Source of the DNA: Candidatus Caldilinea saccharophila
Lineage (GTDB): Bacteria; Chloroflexota; Anaerolineae; Caldilineales; Caldilineaceae
NCBI GenBank assembly: GCA_016710365.1
Contig: JADJVW010000001.1
Coordinates: 446,392 to 510,391, forward strand
DNA: 64,000 nt
Reading direction: 5' to 3'
Each line of letters begins with the position of its first letter. Positions within the stretch are counted from its first letter, which is position 1. The translations under genes and the position numbers were made by a program. The notes beneath the pieces were generated by a model. That model saw nothing but the letters and a program-made list of their open reading frames with translations. It made no database searches and was not told the origin of the DNA. Shown piece by piece: positions 45,801 to 55,411 of the stretch.

Positions 45801-46890
45801 CTGCGCTCAAAACGGCGCGGCAACTCGCCCGTGTGCTCCAGTTCGGCGCGCAGACTCTCCACCTGGAGGTCGAGTTCGCACAAGGTGGCAAAAAGGTCGA
45901 GCGCATCGTCGACCAGCAGCGTCGCCTCGGCGGGCAGATGCTCCAGCAACGAGACGGCCGGGCTGTAAAATAGGGGAGATACCACTCGCTGCCGTGGAAA
46001 CTCTGGCTGTTGGCCAAATGATCGACCTCCAGCCGCATCTCCTCGCGGATCGCCAACAGCAGGCCGGGGTCGAGCAATGGCGTCACTTCCGCGCCAAGCT
46101 TGACATTTTCCACGGCGCGCAGATCGTCCCCGCGCACGCCTAACCGTTCCAGCGCGGCCGGGCCATACTTGCTCAACGCCTCGCTGCCCGGCCCGATTTC
46201 CACCGCGTCGACGGTGCGGATCGTGCGCTGGCTGGTCGGATCGAACAGGCGCAGGCTGTCCACCTCGTCGCCAAAGAGGTCGATGCGCACCGGTGTGGTC
46301 AGGTTGGGCGGCCAGATGTCCACGATGCCGCCGCGGCGCGCAAAGCTGCCCGGCTCCTCGACCACTTCGACCGGGTTGTAGCCGGTCTGCGCCCAGCCGA
46401 TTGCCATTTGATCTAGACGCACCACGCTGCCCACCTTGATGGTGCGCAAAGCGAGGCGCAGTTCGCGCGCCGGCAATGTTTTCTGCATCAACGCGCGCGC
46501 GCTGGCGATAATGATCGGCGGGGCCGCGCTGCGGTTTTGCAGCGCGGCCAGCGCGGTCAGCCGTTTCTGGCGCGTGGCGCTGCTCCAGGGAATGCGTTCG
46601 TAGGGGAGCGCGTCCGGCTCGGCAAAGAGGTAGATCGGCGGAGCGCCAGCCTCCTGCGATGGCAGCCACATTTCTAATTGGTCGCAAAGTTGTTGCGCCA
46701 TTTCGCTGCGCGCCGTGATCAGAACGAGGGGTGCGGCCCGCTGCATCCGCACGCCAGCGACCACAAAAGGGCGCGCCGCGGCCAACAGCGCCTGAGGCGT
46801 CGCTTCGGTTGACGGCGCCGCGAGCGTTTGCAGCCACGCCCGAAACGCGGGCAGCCGCGGCAACAGTTCAAGTAACCCGGAAAGATGCAT
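42873..46890 (-). CDS. mfd: Transcription-repair coupling factor Mfd, two frameshifts
   Basis: An ATP-driven translocase that releases RNA polymerase stalled at DNA damage and recruits UvrA. The UvrB-like part (LFAEPDALPYERIPWS, ARRGGIVDIWPP) is followed by the CarD-like polymerase-interaction domain (KPGDFVVHIEHGIGRFEG), the helicase core with Walker A GDVGYGKTEVAV, DEEQRFGV and the motif VI stretch QLRGRVGRSAQRGHCY, and the C-terminal TRCF domain. The frame breaks near 45970 (one T missing from a T run) and near 44698 (one C missing; restored it reads SDRPMDRLICGDVGYG). Two low-complexity segments sit in frame: one of about 75 residues before the CarD-like domain and one of about 50 residues before the C-terminal domain. 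The first is made of dispersed-repeat DNA. The start at 46890 is preceded by AGAGGGTTCC. Confidence 0.92.
45222..45447. repeat. Low-complexity dispersed repeat inside mfd
   Basis: On the plus strand, units of GGAGATT/GGGAGATT (45230-45300) pass into CTCCTTGTCTC units (45300-45415) and end with CCCTCGCCCCTCGCCCC. On the coding strand this gives charged RRQGDKE-type residues followed by NLQSPISNLPISQ-type residues. The same unit types appear between genes at 28575-28625 and 57694-57714. Confidence 0.75.
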
Positions 46891-46913
46891 GGAACCCTCT
46901 GTTAAAAGGTAAT

Positions 46914-46996
46914 GACGTGATGCGTGATGCGTGATGCGTAAGGTAATGCGCTACGAATTACGCATCACGCCTTACGCATCATGTCTTACGCATCAC
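46914..46996. repeat. GTGATGCGTA-family repeat between mfd and pth
   Basis: Tandem copies of GTGATGCGT (46918-46939) face TACGCATCAC copies (46959-46996), forming a long imperfect inverted repeat. The pth stop codon and its last two codons lie inside the element, as the exporter stop codon does at 26204. It resembles the element at 26160-26222. Confidence 0.75.
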
Positions 46997-47585
46997 CTTG
47001 CGCATTCGCATTAAACCGATTCATGGCGACCTCGATGCCCTCGAAGAGCCAGCAGATCGCCGCTTCGACGACGCGTTGACGCAATGGCGTGAATAGCGCT
47101 TCTTCGTCCGCGCTGAAATTTTGCAGCACATAGTCAGCCGGATCCATCCGCCCTGGCGGGCGACCGACGCCGACTTTGGCGCGCACAAACTCTGACGCGC
47201 TCAAATGATCGATGATCGAACGGATGCCGTTCTGCCCGCCGGACGAACCGTCGGCGCGCAGCCGTAGCTTGCCCGACGCCAGGTCGAGATCGTCGTGAAT
47301 CACCAGGATCGACGCGGGCTCGATGCGAAAGAAACGGGCCAACGGCGCCACTGCCTCCCCGCTGGCGTTCATGTACGTAAGCGGTTTGACCAGCAACACC
47401 TTCTGGCGCACCCCGCCCTGTGCGATCACGCCGCTGCCCGTGAGCGCGCGCATCTGCATACGGTCGAGCGCGATGTCGTGTTTACGGCCCAAAAGTTCGA
47501 CGCATTGAAAGCCGATGTTGTGCCGGTTACGGCTATACTGCGGGCCAGGGTTGCCCAGCCCCACAATCATTTTCAGATCTGCCAT
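46986..47585 (-). CDS. pth: Peptidyl-tRNA hydrolase
   Basis: Frees tRNA from peptidyl-tRNA that has dropped off ribosomes. At 199 residues it has the usual length. Key residues are present: MIVGLGNPGPQYSRNRHNIGFQ with the catalytic His near residue 22, KPLTYMNASGEAV near 66, VIHDDLDL with the catalytic Asp near 94 and SSGGQNGIRSI near 114. It ends NRFNANAQGDA, the last codons falling in a dispersed repeat. The mfd gene follows on the same strand after about 95 bases filled mostly by that repeat. Confidence 0.95.
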   Translation of the reverse strand: MADLKMIVGLGNPGPQYSRNRHNIGFQCVELLGRKHDIALDRMQMRALTGSGVIAQGGVRQKVLLVKPLTYMNASGEAVAPLARFFRIEPASILVIHDDLDLASGKLRLRADGSSGGQNGIRSIIDHLSASEFVRAKVGVGRPPGRMDPADYVLQNFSADEEALFTPLRQRVVEAAICWLFEGIEVAMNRFNANAQGDA

Positions 47586-47614
47586 AGGTTATTTAGCGCA
47601 GGATGCGCCAATCA

Positions 47615-47651
47615 AAAACGTAGAGCCATTTGACAAGTCGCTCTACGTTTT
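47615..47651 (-). terminator. Terminator after the thiol-oxidation operon
   Basis: A 12-base perfect stem (47640-47651 with 47615-47626) with a 13-base loop. On the minus strand the stem ends in a T run (TTTTTGATT). It separates the membrane-anchored Ig-like protein gene from pth. Confidence 0.75.
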
Positions 47652-47694
47652 AAGTTAGGATAGGGTCTCCGATGGAAAAATGCAATCCAATCAA

Positions 47695-48543
47695 TCAGCT
47701 ATAACGGCGCCAGACCCACTCAAATACGCGCTTGCCCAGGACAATGGCCGCGATCCCGATGAAAATCGCCGCGCTGATGCGCATCCCGTTGAAAAGCTGG
47801 GTGCGCAGCCGTTGAAAGGAAAGCGCCTCGCCCAGTTCGCGCGTCAGCCCGCCGCCCGTGGCATCAGACGTCGTCTCCCTGGCGGTCAGGCTGCCAGGCG
47901 TCGGCGTCGGCAGCAAGGCGTTGGCGGCCGGCGTCTGTCCTGGATCAACCACCGCCACCGGGGCAGGCGTGGGCGTCAATTCATCACCCTCGACTTGTGG
48001 CTGCGTAACCTGTCCTAAAGCCGGCGTCGGCTGCGGCGCCGGGGTGAACGTAGCTGTCGGCGTCGGCGTTTCAGTCGGCTGGTCGGATGTCGGCGTCGGC
48101 GCCGCGCCCTGATTCACGGTCAGGTTAGGGATGAAAAACTCGGCATAGTTGCCGTCCGCCTTGACGACGCGCAATCGCAGCGTGTAGGTTCCCGCAGGCA
48201 GGCCGCCTGCCTGCCACACGCCCAGTTGGCCACCGACAATGGGGGAGGTTCCGCCGGCGAAATAAATGAACGCATCGTCCCCGCTGGGATCCTGCTTGAA
48301 ATGCAGCTCGTATTTCTGAAACGGCTCGATGGCAGCCGTGCCAAAGATCGGCACATCGCCGGAGATCACCGAACCAGGCGCAGGTGACGTAATACCCGAC
48401 TCGGCCTGGGCATAGGCTGCACCCGGCAGCGAAACCAACCACACCGCACAGAGCAGGAAAACGGCCAGTCTTTTGCTGCTCTGCGACGCCACGTCGAGAA
48501 TGTCTCTTTTCAAACAAGCTCGTCCAAAATTGGTCAAAACCAT
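47695..48543 (-). CDS. Membrane-anchored extracytoplasmic protein with Ig-like domain
   Basis: A 282-residue protein. A signal sequence (about residues 22-46, ending AAYAQA) is followed by one beta-sandwich domain (SGITSPAPGSVISGDVPIFG to AEFFIPNLTV, about 49-142), a long Pro/Thr linker (about 145-225), an amphipathic stretch and a C-terminal transmembrane helix (SAAIFIGIAAIVLGKRVF near 258-275) with a basic end. It therefore projects from the membrane on a flexible stalk. No enzymatic motif or cysteine pair is visible in the mature part. It lies 31 bases after the DsbB-cytochrome c gene on the same strand, so it may work with that system, or be a client of it. The exact start is uncertain. 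Confidence 0.7.
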   Translation of the reverse strand: MVLTNFGRACLKRDILDVASQSSKRLAVFLLCAVWLVSLPGAAYAQAESGITSPAPGSVISGDVPIFGTAAIEPFQKYELHFKQDPSGDDAFIYFAGGTSPIVGGQLGVWQAGGLPAGTYTLRLRVVKADGNYAEFFIPNLTVNQGAAPTPTSDQPTETPTPTATFTPAPQPTPALGQVTQPQVEGDELTPTPAPVAVVDPGQTPAANALLPTPTPGSLTARETTSDATGGGLTRELGEALSFQRLRTQLFNGMRISAAIFIGIAAIVLGKRVFEWVWRRYS

Positions 48544-48574
48544 ACTTACCTTGATTTGAATGCCTCACCCTCGC

Positions 48575-49486
48575 TTATGGCGTGCGCAGATATTGGGTGA
48601 TGGCTAGAATATCTTCATCACTCAGATCTGGCCGGCCGCCGCTTGGCGGCATTACTAACCCAGTGGTGTTGGCCGGGTCATTCAGTTCGCGCCCTTGACG
48701 GATCACAGCAAGCAACTGCTCGTCGGTGTTGCTCGCAAAGAAATCCGAACCGCGCAGTTGATTGCCCAGATTGGCGACGCCCAGCCCATCAGCGCCATGA
48801 CACGCCGCGCAAGATTGCAGATAGAGTTGCTCACCATGGACAAGCGTAGCGGGGTCACTGACTGTCCCATCAACGCGCACCTGAGCGCCGGGAGTGACCG
48901 ACAAGGTGGCAAACGGGTTCTGCTCGGCGGCGGCTACCTGGGGATCTTGCGCACCACTGATAAAAAGCGCCGTGAACACCGCCAACACTCCGATCACAAC
49001 GCCGCTGACCTGGAGCCAGGGCATCCGCAACGCATCGCCTTCTTCGTCTTCGGCGACGGGTTCACCGTTGAGCAGGGCGATCAGACTCATGAGCGTGATG
49101 AGCAGGAAGGCCGTCAGCGCCAGAAACGGGATCGTCACGAAGCCAAACCAATTGATCCACTGCGTCGTGCATGACGCTCCCTGCGCGCAAAACGAAGAGC
49201 CGGCAAACAGGTCAGTCTTTTCCAGCAAATAATGATAGGTGGAGACGCCTAAGCCTAGCAGCGAAAACGGCAACACATAATAGGGCAGGTTTCCGTCGCG
49301 GCGCAGCAACCCGATGGCGATGACGCCTGCCAATGGATACATCAGAATGCGCTGATACCAGCACAGCACACATGGCGCATAGCCTCGCACTTCGCTAAAG
49401 TAGAGGCTGCCGCACATGGCGATCCACGCAGCAAGCAAGGCAATGTATAGGCTATTGCGATTCAGCCAGGATGAAATGCGCTCCAT
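48575..49486 (-). CDS. DsbB/BdbC-type thiol oxidase fused to cytochrome c
   Basis: A 303-residue fusion. The N-terminal half is a four-helix DsbB/BdbC domain: the active pair in YAPCVLCWYQR near residues 38-41 and the second pair in SSFCAQGASC near 99-105. A fifth helix (VSGVVIGVLAVFTALFIS near 160-178) leads to an external class I cytochrome c domain with the heme motif CAACH near 229-233 and the axial Met in GLVMPPSGG near 278. DsbB normally reoxidises DsbA and passes electrons to quinone. The fused heme suggests transfer on to a cytochrome chain, which is an inference. The DsbA-like gene lies 28 bases upstream, so oxidase and donor are co-expressed. Both halves are in one uninterrupted frame. 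Confidence 0.9.
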   Translation of the reverse strand: MERISSWLNRNSLYIALLAAWIAMCGSLYFSEVRGYAPCVLCWYQRILMYPLAGVIAIGLLRRDGNLPYYVLPFSLLGLGVSTYHYLLEKTDLFAGSSFCAQGASCTTQWINWFGFVTIPFLALTAFLLITLMSLIALLNGEPVAEDEEGDALRMPWLQVSGVVIGVLAVFTALFISGAQDPQVAAAEQNPFATLSVTPGAQVRVDGTVSDPATLVHGEQLYLQSCAACHGADGLGVANLGNQLRGSDFFASNTDEQLLAVIRQGRELNDPANTTGLVMPPSGGRPDLSDEDILAITQYLRTP

Positions 49487-49514
49487 TGATTGTTGTCGCT
49501 TCTGTTTCTGTGGT

Positions 49515-50219
49515 TTATTGGCCCTTAGCCGCTAACGCCGCGTCGATATTCGCCTTGACGCTGGCGTAACTGGAATCTTCGAGCACGGTTCCGTCTACGA
49601 TGACGGATGGTGTAAAGCGCAACCCCAGTTGCCCAGCCTGGTTCAGCGAGTCTGTGATCGTCGCTTGATGCTGCTGATTGACAAGACAAGCCTGGAACTG
49701 ATTGGCATCCAGCCCCACCGTCTGTGCAAATTCGATCAGTCTTTCCGGAGTGGCGCCGCCCTGTTGTTCAGCCGAAATCACCTGGAACGCTTTGTCGTGA
49801 TAGGGCCAGAAGGAGTTCTGGTCGGCGGCGCATTCTGCGGCCAAGGCCGACATGAAGGAGCCGGGCGCATGCTGCTGCAGCGGAAAATGATGGAACTCCA
49901 GGCGCACCTTGCCGGTTTTCACATATTCCTCGACAATCTGCGGCTTGACCGTGCGGCTAAAAGTCTGGCAGGAGGGACAGAGGAAATCTTCCCAAAGCTG
50001 GACGACCACCGCAGCGTCCGGGCTGCCCAGGCTGGTGCGGTCGATCCAGTCGGCGGGCACGTCCGGTTGGGCGACCGGCGCGGAAGAAACGCGCTGCTCG
50101 TTGAACACAATGATCGCCACGACGATCGCCACGATAGCAACGCTGATGCCGACAAGCCAGAGGCCAATCTTAGAGGATCCACTGTTTTTGCTGCTCTTCT
50201 TCTTTATGGTGGTGGCCAT
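49515..50219 (-). CDS. Membrane-anchored DsbA-like thioredoxin-fold protein
   Basis: A 234-residue protein with a Lys/Ser-rich start, a single anchor helix (about residues 19-41) and an external thioredoxin_4/DsbA-type domain. The active site is EDFLCPSCQTF near residues 80-84 (CPSC), with the cis-Pro in LRFTPSVIVDG near 205. HHFPLQQHAPGSFMSAL marks the helical insertion typical of the family. Proteins of this kind introduce or shuffle disulfides in exported proteins. Two more cysteines (AAECAAD, QACLV) are of unknown role. The reoxidising partner is the DsbB-cytochrome c fusion encoded next. Confidence 0.88.
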   Translation of the reverse strand: MATTIKKKSSKNSGSSKIGLWLVGISVAIVAIVVAIIVFNEQRVSSAPVAQPDVPADWIDRTSLGSPDAAVVVQLWEDFLCPSCQTFSRTVKPQIVEEYVKTGKVRLEFHHFPLQQHAPGSFMSALAAECAADQNSFWPYHDKAFQVISAEQQGGATPERLIEFAQTVGLDANQFQACLVNQQHQATITDSLNQAGQLGLRFTPSVIVDGTVLEDSSYASVKANIDAALAAKGQ

Positions 50220-50398
50220 TGTAATTCCCTTATTCTCGGTTCTTTATAGTCAACCTAGGGTCGATAGGCGCCGATGCAGGCAGATTGTTTCATATCCATC
50301 AATTTCACATCAATGCAATTTCCTGCTTGGCCAGGCAACGCCGCAGTATACACGGTTGCCGACGCTTCGACAAGAAAACCGCTGCTATCCCGGCGCAT

Positions 50399-52252
50399 TT
50401 ACCAGTAGCTGGCGCCAAAGACCCGCTCCAGCAGGCTGGCGCGCTCCTGCCGCGATGTCCAACGCGGCTGGCCGTAATCGTACAAAAAGCGTGGTCAAAA
50501 TCTGCGTGCTGATATGACGCCCATTGTAGATGGTGTGCTTGACGATCATCCCCTCGCGCGTCGTCTGCCCCCACATCTGGTCGAAATAGAGATTGCCCAG
50601 CCCGTAGAGCACCAGCTTGCCGTCGGTGAACTCCATCCCCTGCGGCACATGACTCTGCACTCCGGTGACAATATCGGCGCCCGCCCGCACCAGCGCATTG
50701 AAATCCAGCCGCTGATCCGCCAGCGGCTGCGGGTCGTAGCTCTCCTGGTATTGCAGCTCCACCATCACCGCGTCGGCCAGATCTTTCTCTTTGATGGAGC
50801 GGATCGTTGCGGACAGAACATTCAGATCGAAAGGCGCCGCGCCCGGCAGCGCATCCGTAGCCCACGCCATTTTCAGGCCATAGCTGTTGGCGCCCAGAAA
50901 GGCGAGTCGGTTGCCGTTATGTTCGATAATGAGAGGCTTGAACGCCTCCTCCAAGTTTTTACCGCCACCGTAATAGGGCAATTTCCACGCGTCATACATT
51001 TCCAGCGACAACATAGCATTCTGACGACCAAAATCGTTCTGATGGTTCCCCGTCATGCCGATGATGTCTACACCGGAGGCCGTCAACGTCTCGATATAGT
51101 CGGGTTTGCTACAAAAGTTGAAGTTATCCGGGTCGGTGTTGGCGACGCACTCTTCGACAAAAGGCACCTCGTTGCTGATGTGCGTGATGTCGGCGCTGGC
51201 GAGTTCGGGGCCGACCACGTCCGCGGGCCACGCCGGGCCAAACCGATCCATCTGCGCGGCCGTCATCCGGCACATGGCCGTGACGCCCGTCATCGCCAGC
51301 ACGGTCAGGCGCGCCGGATCCCGGTTGCCCGGCGGGAGCGCCTGTAAAAAGCGTTGGACGCGCGCCGCTTCGTCAGCGTCCGTGGGATCAAGATGCGCGT
51401 AGACGGTCGCTATCAATGGATAGACGGTCGGGTCAAAATGGGCGCCATTGTCCACCGGATTCTGCCCGTCGATGGCGAACACAACGAGGCGCGGTTCGAG
51501 CTGATCGAAGGGCACAATTGCAAGCGTCGTATGATCCTGCCAGGCAGCGTCGATGACTTCAGCCATTTCGGCAAAGCCAACGACGGCCGGCGACGGCTTC
51601 CCCAACACCTGAGTCAACAGCGCCAGTGTATTGGTCAGCACAACGACGCGCGTCAAGGGCGGTGCAGCATCGACGGTGGCGGATGCCGCGGCCGTGGTTG
51701 ACAGCGGCGTCCCGCTCCAGAGCGAGCGCAATTCATCCCACGCCAACACAGGCTCGATCGTGTCAAAACGCGTGGCAGCAGCAAACGTGACCTGGTGCAC
51801 CGCCAGGCCATCCTCCCGCGCGCTGGCATCGAGATGCACCGGCGCCGCCCCTGTCGTGGCCGTCACAACTGCGACCCCGTCGAGTTGAACGGCGGCAACC
51901 GCCTCCTGCACCCCGGTCGGAACATCGTCTCCCCACGACACGTGCACCGCGGGAATCGGGGTCGGCGTCGCGCGCAACGTTGGCGTCACGGGCGCCGCAT
52001 CTTCTCCGACGACATTTCGGGCGACATCTGTGGCGATGCCAGGATCAATGTCCGTGTCAGCATCAACATTGGTGGGCATGGTGTGAGCAACGTCGCGCGC
52101 GCGGGGTTCTCGGCGACAGCGTCACGCACCGCCAGCAACGTCGGTGGTTCAGGCCAACCGGAGACGGAGCGCAGCAACAAAACGAGACCTAGTACGATCA
52201 GGCCAACGGCGCCGAACGCAAGAATTTTGGTGGGAATCTGATTTATCGGCAT
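50399..52252 (-). CDS. CapA-family (poly-gamma-glutamate synthesis type) protein, two frameshifts
   Basis: A membrane-anchored protein of about 617 residues. An anchor helix (ILAFGAVGLIVLGLVLLLR near residues 9-27) is followed by a Pro/Thr region and, after about 250 residues of unassigned sequence, a CapA metallophosphoesterase-like domain: ADITHISNEVPFVEECV, IIGMTGNHQNDFGRQN, GVQSHVPQGMEF and LVLYGLGNLYFDQMW. CapA is needed for capsule polyglutamate in Bacillus, but relatives are widespread and their reaction is unsettled. The frame breaks near 52090 (a GCGCGC tract) and near 50490 (one T too many in TTTTT), after which the true end reads YDYGQPRWTSRQERASLLER to a TAA at 50399. Start at 52252 (MPINQIPTK). 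Confidence 0.82.
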
Positions 52253-52531
52253 AGCAAAATGCAACCTAGACGACCCAAAAATAGCGAAGTTTTTTGACTG
52301 CCGGGCAGTATACCGCAACCGATCCTGCCCTGCAATAAAATTATAGGTCACATACCTGAAAGCCATGCCCGTTTAGAGCCACGGGGAAAGGGGTTGTATA
52401 ATCCAGTGCTTAGGTTCGGGCCGCCGCGATTAGATGCGCCGCTCAAACGATGCGTGGCGTCTACCTGGCGACCACACGATCGATGATACGCCTGACGCAA
52501 ATCTGTCAGAAGAAGGGAACTCACCTAGATT

Positions 52532-54529
52532 ATGTCTGTCCATACGTCTCAGAATCCAACGCCGGTAGATGCCTGGGAGGCCGACGACGAGATCGACCTG
52601 CGCAAATACATCGACGTGCTCATCAAACGCTGGCGCGAAATCGTCGTCTTTACGCTTGCGATAATAGTGTTGGCGGCAGCCGCTGTCCTCATCATGCGCT
52701 TTGTCCAAACGCCGATGTACGAGGCGGATTCCAGTGTTGCGATCATCCGCACGCAAACCGAAGTAAACTTCGACGAACGCTTTACGACTTCCTCCAGCGA
52801 TGTGACGAACGCCGATGTCGGCTCGCGGCGCGGCGCGCTGCTGGGGCTGGTCTTTAGCGGCGCCATCGCCGAACGTGTGATCGCCGACCTGGGCGATCAG
52901 CTTGAAGCGCAAGAACGAGAGCCGGCGACGCTGCTGCGTCGCATCGACGCCGAACTTAGCTCGCCAGGCGGGCGCACCACGCAAAGCGACCTGATCGTCA
53001 TCACCGCGAGCGCGGATTCGCCGGAAAAGGCCTCAGCCATCGCCAACGCCTGGGCGCAATATTACGTCCAAGAGGTCAACCGCATCTACGGGCAGGTGCC
53101 CGACGAGATGATGGCCTCCGTGCAAACTGAACTTGACCAGGCGAAAACCCTCTATGCAGCGGCGCAGCGCAACCTGGAGCAATTCCTGGCGACGTCGCCG
53201 GTCAACTCCTTGCGGCGACAGTCGGAGGAGACACGCGAGGCTATCGCCGCCTTACAGCGCGCCAATACCGATGCGCTGTCCAGCTATGTCGAGGAGATCC
53301 TCGCCTCGTATAAGCGCATCGTGAGCGCCTATCTCACCGCCCAAACCGACAGTCAGGTGCTGGGGTTCCAGCGCGAGCAGCAGACGCAACGTCAATTGTT
53401 GAATGCTTATTTCCGCGCGTACAACGATGCGATCGTGGACTCCTTTGACACGCAGCGCGAGCGCGATACGCGCCTGATCCGCATGTATTACGACCAGTGG
53501 CTGCGCACGGCTGCTTCGCTGGCGACGGCGCGCACGTTGCAGGCTGGATTGACAGAAGGCGGCGACGGCGCCGTCGCCAGCACTGCAACCGCGCTGCAAC
53601 TGCTCAAACTCCAGTTGGTTTCAGCTTTGACCAGCGATATTCCTACGATGCAGAACAGCCAGACCGGCCTTCTACAAGGCGTTGACACCTTGAATCTGAA
53701 CGCACCTTTGATGAATAGCTCGCAAGATACGCCGGCGCAGCCTGTGCAAAACGTCCAGACGATCCAGCCGGACGCGTCTGTGGGGGATAGATCGTCGCCA
53801 CCTCTCTTCCAGATCAACCTGTCGCCCGTCACCGACGCCACCCTCGATGGCCTGAGCGCCGATTTGGACGGCGTCATTCAAAGTCTCGAACAGCAGATGA
53901 GCGGGCTGGAACAAGAAATTGTCAGCTTCAACGAAACGTGGCTGAGCGGCGAACGCTATCAGAACCTGGCCACCCGCATCCCGGATGAAAGCAGCCTGGT
54001 CGAAGCCATCCGCACGCAGTACCCGGAACTGTTCAGCCGCGGTCTGTTCTCGTCGATTGCCGAGCACGCCGCCCAGGGCAGCACGATCGCCAAAGATGGA
54101 CAGGCGCAAGCAGCGGAACTGCTGAAGCTGGCCGGCGCAGAGACGATGCTGCTCTCCAGCCAGCCCAATGCCCCGATGGAAGAAAGCATCGTGCAGTTGG
54201 AAGACCGCTTCAAGATGTTGCAATCTCAACTGGAAGAACAGAACGCTATCAATCAGCAGGTCACCCAGCAGCGCGATCTGATGTGGGAATCGTTCACCGC
54301 GCTGAGCAACAAGCAGGCGGAGCTGACCCTGGAGCGAGCGGCCGCCAACAGCGAAGTGCGCAGAGGCACGCCTGCCATCCCGCCTGATGAGCCTGTGCAG
54401 GGGGTCAGCCTCCTGCTGAGTGTCATGTTGGCCGGGGTCGTCGGTCTGCTATTGGCGATCTTCCTAGCCTTCTTGCTCGAGTATCTGGGCAAACCGCCCC
54501 TCTTCACGCGCGCTTCGTCCGCGGCATAA
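52532..54529 (+). CDS. Wzz-type chain-length determinant / polysaccharide co-polymerase
   Basis: A 665-residue inner-membrane protein with the Wzz layout: EIDLRKYIDVLIKRWREIVVFTLAIIVLAA near residues 20-50 is the N-terminal Wzz motif and first helix, and VSLLLSVMLAGVVGLLLAIFLAFLLEYL near 625-652 is the second helix. The extracytoplasmic loop between is long and rich in predicted coiled coil (near 180-260 and 440-600). No C-terminal tyrosine kinase is attached. It would set the length of an exported polysaccharide, but no polymerase or glycosyltransferase cluster is adjacent. It is divergent from the CapA-like gene, with a 279-base gap between. Confidence 0.8.
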   Translation: MSVHTSQNPTPVDAWEADDEIDLRKYIDVLIKRWREIVVFTLAIIVLAAAAVLIMRFVQTPMYEADSSVAIIRTQTEVNFDERFTTSSSDVTNADVGSRRGALLGLVFSGAIAERVIADLGDQLEAQEREPATLLRRIDAELSSPGGRTTQSDLIVITASADSPEKASAIANAWAQYYVQEVNRIYGQVPDEMMASVQTELDQAKTLYAAAQRNLEQFLATSPVNSLRRQSEETREAIAALQRANTDALSSYVEEILASYKRIVSAYLTAQTDSQVLGFQREQQTQRQLLNAYFRAYNDAIVDSFDTQRERDTRLIRMYYDQWLRTAASLATARTLQAGLTEGGDGAVASTATALQLLKLQLVSALTSDIPTMQNSQTGLLQGVDTLNLNAPLMNSSQDTPAQPVQNVQTIQPDASVGDRSSPPLFQINLSPVTDATLDGLSADLDGVIQSLEQQMSGLEQEIVSFNETWLSGERYQNLATRIPDESSLVEAIRTQYPELFSRGLFSSIAEHAAQGSTIAKDGQAQAAELLKLAGAETMLLSSQPNAPMEESIVQLEDRFKMLQSQLEEQNAINQQVTQQRDLMWESFTALSNKQAELTLERAAANSEVRRGTPAIPPDEPVQGVSLLLSVMLAGVVGLLLAIFLAFLLEYLGKPPLFTRASSAA

Positions 54530-54542
54530 ATGGTTGAAAACA

Positions 54543-54591
54543 GGCGCCTTCGCACACCGCAGCGTCAGGTAACGCGATGCGTGAAGGCGCC
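54543..54591. terminator. Hairpin after the Wzz-like gene
   Basis: GGCGCCTTCGCA (54543-54554) pairs with TGCGTGAAGGCGCC (54578-54591) with a two-base bulge around a long loop. It starts 13 bases after the stop codon. No U run follows, so terminator activity is uncertain. Confidence 0.4.
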
Positions 54592-54667
54592 AACAGCCAA
54601 TAGAGTGGGATGCAAGCTCCAGCAAACCGTGAAGCTCTTGAAATTCCCTGGCAGGTGACATGCGACC

Positions 54668-55411
54668 ATGCCTGATATTGAACTCTCTGGCTTTCTGGAA
54701 ACGTTGCGCCTTGCGTTGCGCCTCAATCCAGCACTCTACGTCCGACTTCAGAACGATGCACAAGGTCTCGGATATGCGGCTTTGATTGTGGTGCTGGCGG
54801 GCGTCTCCGAGTCGTTGGGACAGAGCGTCGTCCTCTTCCTCAATCGGGTGCGACCACGACGATTCGTGCTGGCGCTCTCCATCACGACAGTCAGCCACAT
54901 TGTCGGCTACTTCTTGTGGACACTGACGATCTGGTCGGTCGGAAGTTGGCTGACCCAGACTGAACAACCCTGGCGCGCGGTGGCGGTCGTGGTGGGGCTG
55001 GCTTATGCCCCTCAAATCTTCGCCTTTTTTGAATTGACGCCCTATCTCGGCAATCTGATCTGGGGCATTCTTTCCCTGTGGAGCATGATCGCCATTGTCG
55101 TGGCGCTTGGCTATGGGCTAGGCATGGAAAGCTGGCAAGCCCTGCTCGTCTCTTCGCTTGGATGGATCCTGATGCAGACGCTGCGACGCACTGTGGGGCG
55201 TCCGATCCTCCATCTTCGCACGCTGTTGCAGCGCCGTGTCGCTGGCGTGCCTCTGACAATCAGAGAAACCGATGTATCCGGTTTGCGCCGCCATCCCATG
55301 CACGATTGGTACAAACAGCTCGCAGCGCGTCGTCGCAGCGTTCGTCTCATGCCGGTGCGCAAGAAGCGCCAATCATCCCCAGAGCAAACCCATGTTCACC
55401 GAGTGGAGTGA
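54668..55411 (+). CDS. YIP1-like membrane protein
   Basis: A 247-residue protein with about five hydrophobic helices between residues 35 and 165 and a basic, polar C-terminal third. The start MPDIELSGFLETLRLALRLNP followed by GYAALIVVLAGVSESLG and the aromatic-rich WSVGSWLTQTEQPWRAVAVVVGLAYAPQI near 85-115 resembles Yip1-domain proteins of Chloroflexota. Its function is unknown. Its last 20 bases overlap the next gene, so the two are co-transcribed. Confidence 0.65.
   Translation: MPDIELSGFLETLRLALRLNPALYVRLQNDAQGLGYAALIVVLAGVSESLGQSVVLFLNRVRPRRFVLALSITTVSHIVGYFLWTLTIWSVGSWLTQTEQPWRAVAVVVGLAYAPQIFAFFELTPYLGNLIWGILSLWSMIAIVVALGYGLGMESWQALLVSSLGWILMQTLRRTVGRPILHLRTLLQRRVAGVPLTIRETDVSGLRRHPMHDWYKQLAARRRSVRLMPVRKKRQSSPEQTHVHRVE

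Noticed and set aside
44681..46890. Separate mfd fragments as independent genes
   Set aside because: The pieces align end to end with one Mfd protein, and single-base changes restore the frame.
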